Numbered from the stretch's first letter, positions 55,565 through 63,647 are shown. The stretch: 64,000 nt of DNA from Hymenobacter terricola (GCF_017921975.2 NZ_JAGEMO020000062.1:1-64000); one strand, 5' to 3'. A program made the numbers and translations. The notes: generated from the sequence alone by a model not told the origin.

Positions 55565-57163
55565 TCATAGCTTAAACTTGGCCAGCGTCTTGCCGCTCTT
55601 CGCATCATGCGCGTGCACCGTGCACACCAGGCACGAGTCGAACGAGCGGGCCACCATGCCCACTTCCACCGGGTCGCTTTCGTCTTCGATTTCAATGCCG
55701 GTCAGGGCCGCTTCGATGGGGCCGGCCTGGCCCGATGCGTCATTCGGGCCCACATTCCAGGTGGTGGGGGCCACTACCTGGTAGTTTTTGATGACGCCGT
55801 TCTCGATTTCAATCCAGTGGGCCAGGGCACCGCGGGCGGCCTCGGTGGCTCCGAAGCCCTGGCCGTCGCGCTCCTCGGGCTTGATGTAGAACTCGCCGTT
55901 GAGGTCCAGCTGGCGCAGCCATTGGTCCACGTAGTGGTAGTTGCGCGGGGCCTCGTGCATGCGGGCCAGCACGCGGGTAAATACGCTCGGCCCGATTTGC
56001 TTCATGATGTCGCCGAAGAGTGGGTCGTAGAGCTGGTGCGGGGCCAGGTGGCCGGGGTCGGCGTTGATGACCACGCGGGCCAGGGGGCCGGCTTCGGCGG
56101 CCATTTCCATGTAGCGCGGCGATTTCGACCACGAATACTTGCCGCTCACGTCGGAGTTGTGCAGGCTTTGGGACGGCACCGGCGTGGGCAGCGGCTCGCT
56201 CCAGGGGTGGGCGCCGGGCACGGTTTCGTACCAGGAGTGCTCCACGTATTCCTTCACCTTCATATGGTCGAACACCGAGTAGTTCCTGCCATCGTAAAAG
56301 CCGGCCCGGCTGATGAGCGCCGCATTGCGCCCCTCCACGGTGGGCTGGTTGTAGTGGTCCTTTTCCAGGTACGTGCCGGTGGTGATGTACTTGCCCACGC
56401 CCTGCCCAAACTTGTCGAGCCCAAACTGCAGCCCGGCCCGGATAAACAGGCCGAGGTCGCTGTTTTTCTGCGACTCATTCTCATCCACCCAGGCCAGTAA
56501 TTGGTCCCAGGTTTTGATTTCGAGGTAGCGCTCCACCGAGCAGCCCAGCCACACGGTTTCGAGCCAGTCTTTGCGAAACTGGTTCATGATGGCGTGGGCG
56601 CGGGTAATGTCCTTCAGCGTGGGGGCGCACATCACGCCGCCGGGCACCATGTAGCTGCTGTGCGGCCACTGCCCGCCAAACAGCGCGTACACCTCCACCG
56701 GCCGGCCCGAGGCCGTGACGCCCTTCTGAAACGAGGTGCCCACGTAAGCCGAAAAGCGCTTCACCACCTCCGCGTACAACGGCTTGTTGGCGAACTTTTT
56801 GTTGGCCATATCGGTGGCAAAAATGGCGTAGAACCAGCGCGGAATGCTCTGCGCTGTCTCCGTGGCCTGGCCAATGGCGCGCAGCAGCAACGCGTTGGGC
56901 GTGAGCGTGGTTTTCCACACCGTGTCGAGCGCCGACGACGCGCAGTACAGGTGCGAGCCGCCGCAGATGCCGCAGATGCGCGGCGTCACAATCAGGCCGG
57001 CCTGCGGGTCCTTGCCCGCCATAATGCGCTCGAAGCCCCGGAACATGGCGGCCTGGGTGTGAGCGCGGGTCACCACGCCGTTTTCCATGTATACGCGCAC
57101 GTCCAGGTCACCTTCCACGCGGCCAACCGGCGAAATGTTGAGTTCTTTAACTAAAGTTGCCAT
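55565..57163 (-). CDS. [NiFe]-hydrogenase large (catalytic) subunit
   Basis: The 532-aa product has the L1 motif RICGICGGSH (two active-site Cys) and the L2 motif DSCLVCTVH (two more Cys) near the C-terminus, where DPC is more usual. The 15 residues after the His (AHDAKSGKTLAKFKL) form the peptide that the maturation protease would remove. Sequence style (PVGRVEGDLDVRVYM, MFRGFERIMAG) resembles uptake group 1h/1l enzymes. It lies downstream of the small subunit. Confidence 0.96.
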   Translation of the reverse strand: MATLVKELNISPVGRVEGDLDVRVYMENGVVTRAHTQAAMFRGFERIMAGKDPQAGLIVTPRICGICGGSHLYCASSALDTVWKTTLTPNALLLRAIGQATETAQSIPRWFYAIFATDMANKKFANKPLYAEVVKRFSAYVGTSFQKGVTASGRPVEVYALFGGQWPHSSYMVPGGVMCAPTLKDITRAHAIMNQFRKDWLETVWLGCSVERYLEIKTWDQLLAWVDENESQKNSDLGLFIRAGLQFGLDKFGQGVGKYITTGTYLEKDHYNQPTVEGRNAALISRAGFYDGRNYSVFDHMKVKEYVEHSWYETVPGAHPWSEPLPTPVPSQSLHNSDVSGKYSWSKSPRYMEMAAEAGPLARVVINADPGHLAPHQLYDPLFGDIMKQIGPSVFTRVLARMHEAPRNYHYVDQWLRQLDLNGEFYIKPEERDGQGFGATEAARGALAHWIEIENGVIKNYQVVAPTTWNVGPNDASGQAGPIEAALTGIEIEDESDPVEVGMVARSFDSCLVCTVHAHDAKSGKTLAKFKL

Positions 57164-57201
57164 CGGGCGGGATTTTTAAAGAATGAGACTATGATGCGAC
57201 G

Positions 57202-57303
57202 AGAACGTCATGCTGAGCGTAGTCGAAGCATCTCTACCGCAGCAGTAAATCAATTGATTTTAGTTAGGCGGCAGAGATGCTTCGACTACGCTCAGCATGA
57301 CCG
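57202..57303. repeat. Family 1 hairpin repeat, copy 12 (perfect inner arms)
   Basis: GTCATGCTGAGCGTAGTCGA... and the right arm TCGACTACGCTCAGCATGAC are perfectly complementary over 29 bp. It separates the small and large subunit genes. Confidence 0.94.
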
Positions 57304-57320
57304 CCATGTAGCCCAAGGTC

Positions 57321-58301
57321 TTATTTCGAGCCTTCGTTAAACGCCTTTGTGATGCCCGCCGCGCCTTCCAGCACGCCCAGGGTTTTCTCGAAGCCCGCCC
57401 GCAGCATGTAGCCGATTTTGGAGTTGCCGGTAGGGGTATCGTCGGGCACGCCCAGGTAGCGCATGGTTTTGAACACGCTGCCCTTCACCAGGTCGTTGTG
57501 CGGAAAGCCGGGCTCGGTGCAGCCCAGGCAGGGGTGGTTGGCCCGCGTCTTGCTCGATTGCCGGTTCCAGAGAATTTTGTTGCAGCTCGAGCGCGTCATC
57601 GGCCCGCGGCAGCCCACTTCGTAGAACAGGCAGCCGTTGCCGCGCTTGCCAAACCCGCCGTCAATCTTGTTGGCGAAGTTCACCACGTTGGTGCAGCCCG
57701 TCTGGGTAAAATCGGTGAAGAACGTGCGCGGCCGGTGGTACTCATCAATCAGTACATCGCCGATGCGGCCGGTGGAAATGGCCACCAGAATCTGGGTAAT
57801 CCAGTCCGGGTGGGCCGGGCAGCCCGGAATGTTGATGACCGGCAGGCCGCCCTTCGACACGAAATCAATGCCCAGAAAACCGCCCTTGTGCTTCTTAAAA
57901 AACTGCATGCCCACCGAGTCGCTCGGGTTGGGGTCCACGGCCGGAATGCCGCCCCAGGTGGCGCAGTCGCCAATGGCCACCACGTAGCCGGCCACGGCGG
58001 CCAGCTCTTTCACCCAATCCTTCATGGGCCGCTCGGCGAAGTAGTTCATCGTGCCCGTGCCGTTGGGCCCCTGGATGATGGTGCCCTCAAACACGAGAAT
58101 GTCCATCGTCACCTTGCCGGCAATGATGTCCTTCAGCAGGTCGTTCACCTGCGCTCCAATCTCAAGCCCGATGGATGGATGCCAAAGGATGTTAATGCCA
58201 AAGTCCGTCACTAAATCGACGACGGTGGGCTCTTCGGCATTGAGAAACGACATGGTGTTGCCACTGCACGCGCCCCCCTGAAGCCACAAAACATTAGCCA
58301 T
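57321..58301 (-). CDS. [NiFe]-hydrogenase small (Fe-S) subunit, no Tat signal
   Basis: The 326-aa product begins directly with the folded domain (MANVLWLQGGACSGNTMSFL). No RRxFxK leader and no C-terminal membrane helix are visible, so the enzyme should be cytoplasmic. The proximal-cluster site reads C12-S-G-N15, where most small subunits have CxxC and oxygen-insensitive group 1h ones CxxD. Other cluster cysteines are present: GDCATWGG, PGCPAHPDW, YEVGCRG, SCNKILWN and HPCLGCTEPGFP. It is the first gene of the hydrogenase operon. Confidence 0.95.
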   Translation of the reverse strand: MANVLWLQGGACSGNTMSFLNAEEPTVVDLVTDFGINILWHPSIGLEIGAQVNDLLKDIIAGKVTMDILVFEGTIIQGPNGTGTMNYFAERPMKDWVKELAAVAGYVVAIGDCATWGGIPAVDPNPSDSVGMQFFKKHKGGFLGIDFVSKGGLPVINIPGCPAHPDWITQILVAISTGRIGDVLIDEYHRPRTFFTDFTQTGCTNVVNFANKIDGGFGKRGNGCLFYEVGCRGPMTRSSCNKILWNRQSSKTRANHPCLGCTEPGFPHNDLVKGSVFKTMRYLGVPDDTPTGNSKIGYMLRAGFEKTLGVLEGAAGITKAFNEGSK

Positions 58302-58665
58302 AGGATGAGAGGAAGAAAATGTGAAAAAGTATTACTCAGCCAATTGCCGGGTAACCGCAGATGCGTACCGTAATGTAGAAAAATTTTCCCGATAATCCCC
58401 CTTTCTATCGCTCAGCAATTCCCTTATAGTCAACTCAGAAAAGACTAAACTCGTCCCTATAAAAAATCCGCAATCGATTTCGAGTGCGGCAACACATGCA
58501 CACAAGGCCCGCGCATGGCCTTTACGGGCCCTGAAACGAGTTTCCGGCGTGTTCAGCACAAGAGGCTACCTACGGGAAAAGGTCGTTGGTGGGATTCCCC
58601 CGCTGCATTTGCACCTCCCAAAAAATAGTGCCGGCTGGCACCGTTTTTTTCGATGAACATTGCTT
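58302..58665. other. Intergenic region upstream of the hydrogenase operon
   Basis: It should hold the minus-strand promoter for the hydrogenase operon. TACTTTTT lies about 30 bp upstream of the small-subunit start and resembles a -7 element, but no -33 box is convincing. A 75-codon open frame at 58332-58559 does not look real. The terminator of the endolysin genes lies at the other end. Confidence 0.45.
58621..58650 (-). terminator. Rho-independent terminator of the endolysin genes
   Basis: GTGCC (58628-58632) and GGCAC (58637-58641) form a stem with a GGCT loop, with A-runs on one side and seven T on the other. Read on the minus strand it lies just after the 119-aa gene and ends in a T run. 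It could act in both directions. Confidence 0.75.
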
Positions 58666-59025
58666 CTAATTAGGACTCAGCCGGAGCTGCTCCACGCTTA
58701 CGGCGAGGGTGCCGCGCTGGTCTTTGGCCGCGAGGCGGCGCATGTAGTAGGCCTGCTGCGCGGCCCGCGCCTGGGTGGGGTGCGCGGTGATGTGCCGCTT
58801 GATGAACCGCAACGGGTTGTGCACGTGCACAAAAACCAGGCTCACGCGCCACTCGCCGCGGATGCACGCCAGGTGGCCAATCACGGCGGTGTCGATCAGC
58901 CATCGGTCTTCGTAAAGCGGGGCAAAATCGGCCCGGCTGCCCTTGCGCTCTGCCACGGCCTGGGCCAGGAGGCCGCGCCGGGCATTGGCCTGGGCACCGG
59001 GGTCTAGTTGAAAGGCGTGCGCCAT
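58666..59025 (-). CDS. Unknown 119-aa protein downstream of endolysin
   Basis: MAHAFQLDPGAQANARRGLL opens a soluble, basic protein with WLIDTAVIGHLACIRGEWRV and QARAAQQAYYMRRLAAKDQR. No membrane helix, so it is not a holin. It follows the muramidase gene by 33 bp and precedes a terminator, so the two form a small operon. No family recognised. Confidence 0.65.
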   Translation of the reverse strand: MAHAFQLDPGAQANARRGLLAQAVAERKGSRADFAPLYEDRWLIDTAVIGHLACIRGEWRVSLVFVHVHNPLRFIKRHITAHPTQARAAQQAYYMRRLAAKDQRGTLAVSVEQLRLSPN

Positions 59026-59058
59026 AGAAGGTCGGAGTTGAAACGGCGAAATGCGGGC

Positions 59059-59682
59059 TCAGGCGAGGGAGGCGTAGGCCTGGGCCAGCCGCTTGTCGTA
59101 TTTGAAAGCCTTGTAGCCGGCCCCGTTGTAGTAGTACGCAAACACGCCCCAGTCCCGCTTCCTGAGGGCGGAGGCCATGCGCGGGGTGGCTTTGATGAAG
59201 CGCAGCATGGCGGCCAGCTGGTTGGCTTCCGCTTGGCGGAAGGCCTCAATCATGGCCTCGACGGTGGCAAACCCGCCTGCCGCGTGGTTGAAACCCATCA
59301 TTTGGGGCAGGCCCCAGCTCGTGGCCAGGTCGGCGGCGTGCGGGTCAATCCGGCGGGCCGCGTCGAACGCCAGCCGCTCATTCACCTGCCCTTCCACGCC
59401 GTTGGCCTGGGTCGTGACCCAGTCCTGCAGCAGCGCGGCCTGCGCCGGCGTGGCGGTGTGCCGGGCCACGGCCGTGGCGGCGGCGGCAATGGCCTGCGCG
59501 GTGGCCGTGGGCAGCTTGCGGCGGAACCAGCTGGGCTCGAACTGAATCAGCAGGAAACCGGTGATTTTGTCGTACCCCCGGCCCCCGGTCTCGACCTGGA
59601 TAACGGCCCGCACGGCTCGGGGCTCAAACCCGGCCGCCGCCGCCGCGGTGGCAAGCTGCTGGGATGTCAGTTTGTTGCTCAT
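59059..59682 (-). CDS. N-acetylmuramidase-family (DUF3380) endolysin-like protein
   Basis: The 207-aa product has the family pattern: catalytic Glu in VIQVETGGRGYD (E32), LIQFEPSWFRRKL, SWGLPQMMGFNH and WGVFAYYYNGAGYKAFKYD. No signal peptide is visible. Such enzymes cleave peptidoglycan and usually serve phages or phage-like particles to lyse the cell. No other phage gene is near; the eCIS operon is 15 kb away. Confidence 0.9.
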   Translation of the reverse strand: MSNKLTSQQLATAAAAAGFEPRAVRAVIQVETGGRGYDKITGFLLIQFEPSWFRRKLPTATAQAIAAAATAVARHTATPAQAALLQDWVTTQANGVEGQVNERLAFDAARRIDPHAADLATSWGLPQMMGFNHAAGGFATVEAMIEAFRQAEANQLAAMLRFIKATPRMASALRKRDWGVFAYYYNGAGYKAFKYDKRLAQAYASLA

Positions 59683-60086
59683 TGCTTGCTGAGTGCGGTT
59701 GGCAGTAAGGAATCGGGCGCACGCGGTAGTTCCGCCCCGGCCGGTGCTGGCGCGGCGATGCCGCGAATACGAGCATTAAATATATAAAATTAATATCCTG
59801 AATATTTTACCCCAGAAACAAAAATTCGCTTTTTTTTAGGCCGCCGCAATGGGGCAAATGCCCCCGCAGCGGCCGTTTCGGCCTGTCCAACCGGAGCCTC
59901 TGGCCTTGGGGCTGTTGCATATATCTGGCTCATAATTTATCTTCACAAAGTCCTGTCAAAATCGGTCAATCAACTGCCCAGGTTACTAAGGCTGCTTCTC
60001 AAGGCACTTAATCGGTCTGCGTTAAGCGGCCAGGGGCCGCCGCCCAGGGTAGTGTCCTTCGCATATTTAAGCTCCCTCAACTTGCT
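59683..60086. other. AT-rich divergent intergenic region
   Basis: This 400-bp gap between divergent genes holds an AT-rich island (about 59774-59835, with ATTAAATATATAAAATTAAT) and a second one near 59918-59945 (GCATATATC, ATAATTTATC). Promoters for both genes are likely here. No gene is supported. Confidence 0.45.
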
Positions 60087-61304
60087 ATGGAAACCTCTAT
60101 GCTCGTTCAGCCGGCTGCTGGTCAGCGCTCAGCGGCGGCACGGCGCGCGGTACTGCTCGCGGCCGCACTGCTGCTGGCTATGGTGGCGCCGGCCCAAACC
60201 ATTTATGGCCTGGGTACCGTTGCGGGCAGCAACGTCCAGGGCGCCCCCGTGGGCCAGCAGGCCCTGATTACGATTGATGCCACGACCGGCGCCTCCCTCA
60301 ATCTTACTCCCACCGCCATCACGGGCGTCACGCCCGGCCAGACGCTGGTGGGCATCGATTTCCGGCCCGCCGATAACGTGCTCTACGGCCTGGGGTATGA
60401 TGCGGCGACGGCGGGCAACAACGCGCAGCTGTACGTGCTGAACACCACCACCAACGTGGCCACGCCCGTGAGCGGTGCCATTCGGCTGGAGCTGGGCGGG
60501 ACCGGTGAGCGCATCGGTTTCGACTTCAACCCCGTGGCCGACCTGATTCGGGTGGTGAGCACCAGCGACGCCAATTACCGCCTCAGCCCCGCCACCGGCG
60601 CCCTGGCCGGCACCGACGCCAACCTGAACTACGCCGGCGGCACCCCGGCCGACCCCGGCGTGGGCACCGTGGCGTACACCAACTCCTTCGCGGGCAGCCC
60701 CAGCACCACGCTCTACGGCCTCGACTACCTGAACAACGGCCTGCTTTCGACACTAGCCCTGCCCAACAGCGGGGCCATGACCACGCAGAGCACGGTCATG
60801 TTCGTCATTCCCTCGGGGCCATCGGCGGGCACCTACGGCATTGGCACGCCCCACGACCTGGAGCTGGATATTTATTACGATGCCACCGCGAACACAACCG
60901 CTGGCTACCTCACCGAAGTAACGGACCTGCGCCCCAACGGCACCCGGGCCAGCAACCTGTACCGCCTCGACCTGGCCACCGGCATCGCCACGCTGCTGGG
61001 CAACACCGTGCCCGCCAGCACGCTGCTGAACTTTGAAATCCGCGACCTGGCGGTGGCCATTCCCTCTTCGGCGCCACTGACCTGGAACGGCAACACCAGC
61101 TCCGACTGGGACACGGCGGCCAACTGGACGCCGTCACTGGTGCCCACCGCCCTCAACAACGTCACCATCCCGGGCGGCACGCCGCATCAGCCCAGCGTGG
61201 CCAAAACCCAACGGGCCCGCAACCTGTCCCTGAACACCGGCGCCGTGCTCTCGCTCACGACCGGTAGCTCCCTGAACGTAGGCAATCCCTTGCTCAACCC
61301 GTGA
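60087..61304 (+). CDS. Secreted DUF4394 protein
   Basis: The 405-aa product has a signal peptide (RRAVLLAAALLLAMVAPAQ), then a DUF4394 domain (about 40-325: GIDFRPADNVLYGLGYD, GFDFNPVADLIRVVSTSDAN, NYRLSPATGALAGTDANLNY) and a short repeat-type domain (LTWNGNTSSDWDTAANWTPS) often found before Bacteroidetes T9SS sorting domains. It ends in LNVGNPLLNP with no sorting domain, so secretion may stop at the periplasm or the end may be lost. ATG 60087 or 60099 (second Met) may be the start. Confidence 0.88.
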   Translation: METSMLVQPAAGQRSAAARRAVLLAAALLLAMVAPAQTIYGLGTVAGSNVQGAPVGQQALITIDATTGASLNLTPTAITGVTPGQTLVGIDFRPADNVLYGLGYDAATAGNNAQLYVLNTTTNVATPVSGAIRLELGGTGERIGFDFNPVADLIRVVSTSDANYRLSPATGALAGTDANLNYAGGTPADPGVGTVAYTNSFAGSPSTTLYGLDYLNNGLLSTLALPNSGAMTTQSTVMFVIPSGPSAGTYGIGTPHDLELDIYYDATANTTAGYLTEVTDLRPNGTRASNLYRLDLATGIATLLGNTVPASTLLNFEIRDLAVAIPSSAPLTWNGNTSSDWDTAANWTPSLVPTALNNVTIPGGTPHQPSVAKTQRARNLSLNTGAVLSLTTGSSLNVGNPLLNP

Positions 61305-61340
61305 CTGTGGCCAGCGCAAGGCCCCACCGAAACGGCCAAC

Positions 61341-61610
61341 TCAGGTATCCGAAAAAGCACCCTTCGTCACCTCCGTCCACGGCGGTGGGCCCACCACGGT
61401 GTAGTACCGGGGCCGCACTATGCCAGCGGCTTTCAGGGCTTCCACCAGCCGCCGGGCCTCCTGCTCCGGCGAGGTGTCGCGGGTGTGCGTGATGTGGTAG
61501 AGCAACTCCTGCAACTCCTGGTAGCGGGCATCTTTGGTGGTCAGAATACGCTCGGGCACGTGGCGGTAGCGCTCGACGTATACTTTAACGATGGTGATTT
61601 CGGTCGACAT
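61341..61610 (-). CDS. Small unknown protein (89 aa)
   Basis: MSTEITIVKVYVERYRHVPE with a helical ARYQELQELLYHITHTRDTS and a Pro-rich end. No family recognised. Codon use looks like its neighbours. Convergent with the DUF4394 gene. Confidence 0.6.
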   Translation of the reverse strand: MSTEITIVKVYVERYRHVPERILTTKDARYQELQELLYHITHTRDTSPEQEARRLVEALKAAGIVRPRYYTVVGPPPWTEVTKGAFSDT

Positions 61611-61719
61611 GCAGCACTATAATCTGGCAGCGAAAAAAAGATACCGGGCACCCCCAAAAGACCAGGCCGGTATTGGCCGGACTGCTCGCTGATGGCCGCG
61701 CAGCTACGCGTCGCGGCAC

Positions 61720-61941
61720 TTACGCAAGTACCAGGTGGTAGACGGGAACGATGATAAACTCCCGGCACCGAATCATGATTTCGGGGTTGTCTGCCACCCA
61801 CTCGTGGGCGGCTGCTTCGCTATCGAACTCATGGTTCTCCTCCCCCACCAAGGGCTTGAACGACCAGACGGTATCGTGCCCCGGCGTGCGCTCATGGGTC
61901 AGCTTGAAGATGCGGAATTTGGTAAGCAGGCGTGTGTTCAT
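61720..61941 (-). CDS. Small unknown protein (73 aa)
   Basis: MNTRLLTKFRIFKLTHERTP begins a small protein with FDSEAAAHEWVADNPEIMIR, a helix pattern like that of short DUFs with a WxxxNP motif. No family recognised. It precedes the 89-aa gene on the same strand. Confidence 0.6.
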   Translation of the reverse strand: MNTRLLTKFRIFKLTHERTPGHDTVWSFKPLVGEENHEFDSEAAAHEWVADNPEIMIRCREFIIVPVYHLVLA

Positions 61942-62038
61942 GCCGCCAAACTACGAAAACCTTGGGATTCTGCGCGTGAAAAAGCCCCAGGCACAACGTG
62001 CAACGCCCTTTAACCACCACTGCCCGGCGCAGAACCTT

Positions 62039-62284
62039 TTAAGGATTATTGCTTTGGACAGCGCGGCCGGCCGGGCGGCCGAGCTCGGCGCAGATGGGGC
62101 AGCGGGCGCGCGTTTCCGCTATCTGCGCGGGCTCGTAATACTGCCACTCGCCGCTGGCCTTCACTTCCTGGCCGATGGGGCAGACGTCGTTGTCATGAAA
62201 GGGATAGCGCTCCGGCTCGGGCGCGGGGGCCATCAGGCCAGTAACGTGCGCGGTGTGGCGAAAGAAGGGGAGCGTGCGAGCCAT
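62039..62284 (-). CDS. Small zinc-ribbon-like protein (81 aa)
   Basis: From ATG 62284 the product has FHDNDVCPIGQEVKASGEW and RARCPICAELGRPAGRA. The single Cys in CPIG and the CPIC pair could form a zinc site. No family recognised; the frame is open 16 codons further up, but MARTLPFFRH is the likelier start. Confidence 0.55.
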   Translation of the reverse strand: MARTLPFFRHTAHVTGLMAPAPEPERYPFHDNDVCPIGQEVKASGEWQYYEPAQIAETRARCPICAELGRPAGRAVQSNNP

Positions 62285-62605
62285 GGCAGGAAAGCATTTT
62301 TTGCCCAAACCTATCACGTCAATCTGTGCCAAATCTGCCAGCCTGGTTTCTCCTCGCGAAACTTTTGAGCGCTACTCCCCTGCTGTTTCCACATCGACCG
62401 ACGCAGCCCATACCCCGGCCGGCTCCATGGGCACCCACAGCGCCGACTCCAGCGGCAGGTCGCTGGCAAAAGCCCGCATCCGGGGGCATCGCCCGCCCGC
62501 AAGCAGCAAAAAGCGTCTGACCAGCCCAACGGAGAAAGCCATACTAATGCCAACTTTTTGGCGGTGGCGCGTTCTTGTCTCCGGGAAAAACCTACGACTA
62601 CCATC
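62285..62605. other. Intergenic stretch with no supported gene
   Basis: Open frames on both strands lack protein character. Nothing else was recognised. Confidence 0.4.
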
Positions 62606-62851
62606 TCAATGAGTGCGGCTGGCAGGGGGCGAGGGCGACTGCTCGCCCAGGACGCGCCCGGCCTTGATGGGGCTGACGAAAGGCACCGCATGCCCCGGCG
62701 TGAACGCGCTGGTATCGGACGCGGTCAGGCTGTCGGCCACCGGCGGGGCCGGGTGGTTGCCGGTGATGGGCTGGTGGGATGAGGGGCCATTGCAGGCGCC
62801 CAACAACACGCTGGCAAGGGCAAGCAGTGCGGCAGCACGGGTTTTCTTCAT
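62606..62851 (-). CDS. Small lipoprotein (81 aa)
   Basis: MKKTRAAALLALASVLLGAC is a clear lipoprotein signal peptide with Cys20 as anchor. The 61-residue mature part is Pro/Ser-rich (NHPAPPVADSLTASDTSAFT) and probably disordered. Function unknown. The frame in other directions is a shadow. Confidence 0.75.
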   Translation of the reverse strand: MKKTRAAALLALASVLLGACNGPSSHQPITGNHPAPPVADSLTASDTSAFTPGHAVPFVSPIKAGRVLGEQSPSPPASRTH

Positions 62852-62877
62852 GGAGGCTCAAGCAATGGTTGACTATT

Positions 62878-63066
62878 TAACCCAAGTTGCGGAGTAGCCG
62901 CCGCGCGGCGACAGGTTGGTAGCCACCGCCGGATATTGAGGCTTAAAGCCGCGTAGCGGTGACCGAGGCGCCCGTAAATCTGTCACCGCTACGCGGCTTC
63001 GCCGGCCTGATAGCACAAATGCTACCAACCTGTCGCCGCGCGGCGGCTACTCCGCAACTTGGGTTA
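62878..63066. repeat. Family 3 nested palindrome with 45-bp perfect arms
   Basis: Outer arms 62878-62922 and 63022-63066 are perfectly complementary over 45 bp (outer end TAACCCAAGTTGCGGAGTAG). Inside, a second perfect pair AAGCCGCGTAGCGGTGAC (62946-62963) and its complement (62982-62999) forms a second stem. It is 26 bp upstream of the lipoprotein start. No open frame is inside. Confidence 0.95.
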
Positions 63067-63225
63067 TTTAACGTGCCCCACACCCCAAGGTTCCCCGGTG
63101 GGCCCTACGCTCGCAACGGGTGCGGTTGCAAGGGGCGCGGTTTCGCTTTCCTGCGAAGTACCTTCGGGGCGCTCCAAGCTGAACCATTTAACCATGGGTA
63201 TCCGCAACGCTTTCCGCACTTTCCC

Positions 63226-63486
63226 ATGCACTACGAGTTGAATTTTGGCCCAGCGGAACACACCCGTGAGCAGCGGCGGGCCATTGCCGACCAAGCGCTG
63301 GCCATCACCCTGGCCGAAGGGCACGCGCCTACGGCCGAATTGCTCGCCCTCTACGACCGGTACGTGGCCGGGGAAACGGATTTGTACGCCATCAGCGTCC
63401 ACGTCGGCGGGCGGGCCCGCCAGCAGCTCCACGCGCAGCTCGGCCCCATTGCCTTATCGCTGCAAACCCCTAATCTGCCCTCCTAA
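63226..63486 (+). CDS. Orphan VbhA-like antitoxin-domain protein (86 aa)
   Basis: The product (MHYELNFGPAEHTREQRRAI) contains ALAITLAEGHAPTAELLALY followed by DRYVAGETDLYAI. This resembles the antitoxin VbhA pattern, where a helix with S/TxxxE-G is followed by a Y..GEI motif and inhibits a Fic AMP-transferase. Here the Ser/Thr is shifted (ITLAEG), so inhibition may be lost. No Fic gene is in the window. ATG 63226 was chosen; upstream in-frame codons lie in the family 3 palindrome. Confidence 0.6.
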   Translation: MHYELNFGPAEHTREQRRAIADQALAITLAEGHAPTAELLALYDRYVAGETDLYAISVHVGGRARQQLHAQLGPIALSLQTPNLPS

Positions 63487-63537
63487 GCGCCACTGCGGTG
63501 GCAGGGCCTATGGTTTGCATTGGATGCATAATATCAA

Positions 63538-63571
63538 AAAAGCCCCTCTACGTTGCCGTAGAGGGGCTTTT
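63538..63571. terminator. Bidirectional terminator hairpin
   Basis: AAAAGCCCCTCTACG (63538-63552) pairs perfectly with CGTAGAGGGGCTTTT (63557-63571) around a TTGC loop. It ends both the VbhA-like gene on + and the tRNA on -. Confidence 0.9.
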
Positions 63572-63573
63572 AG

Positions 63574-63647
63574 TGGGCCCACTTGGAATCGAACCAAGGA
63601 CCTGCTGATTATGAGTCAGCTGCTCTAACCGATTGAGCTATAGGCCC
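63574..63647 (-). tRNA. tRNA-Ile2 with CAU anticodon (lysidine type)
   Basis: The 74-nt cloverleaf read on minus starts GGGCCTATAGCTCAATCGG and has the anticodon loop CTCATAA (CAU). The acceptor stem has C4-G69 and C5-G68 and discriminator A73, the determinants used by TilS to make lysidine, and the anticodon-stem context GACTCATAATC matches E. coli tRNA-Ile2. I therefore call Ile2, not elongator Met. CCA is not encoded. Confidence 0.88.

Noticed and set aside
23334..57303. CRISPR array made by the dispersed repeats
   Set aside because: Copies are kilobases apart, palindromic at 100 bp scale and not separated by regular spacers; no cas gene is present.
58332..58559. 75-codon minus-strand frame between hydrogenase and endolysin genes
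   Set aside because: No protein-like features, and it would fill the promoter region of the hydrogenase operon.
63574..63647. tRNA-Met (elongator) because of the CAU anticodon
   Set aside because: C4-G69 and C5-G68 plus A73 and the anticodon-stem context fit the lysidine-modified tRNA-Ile2.
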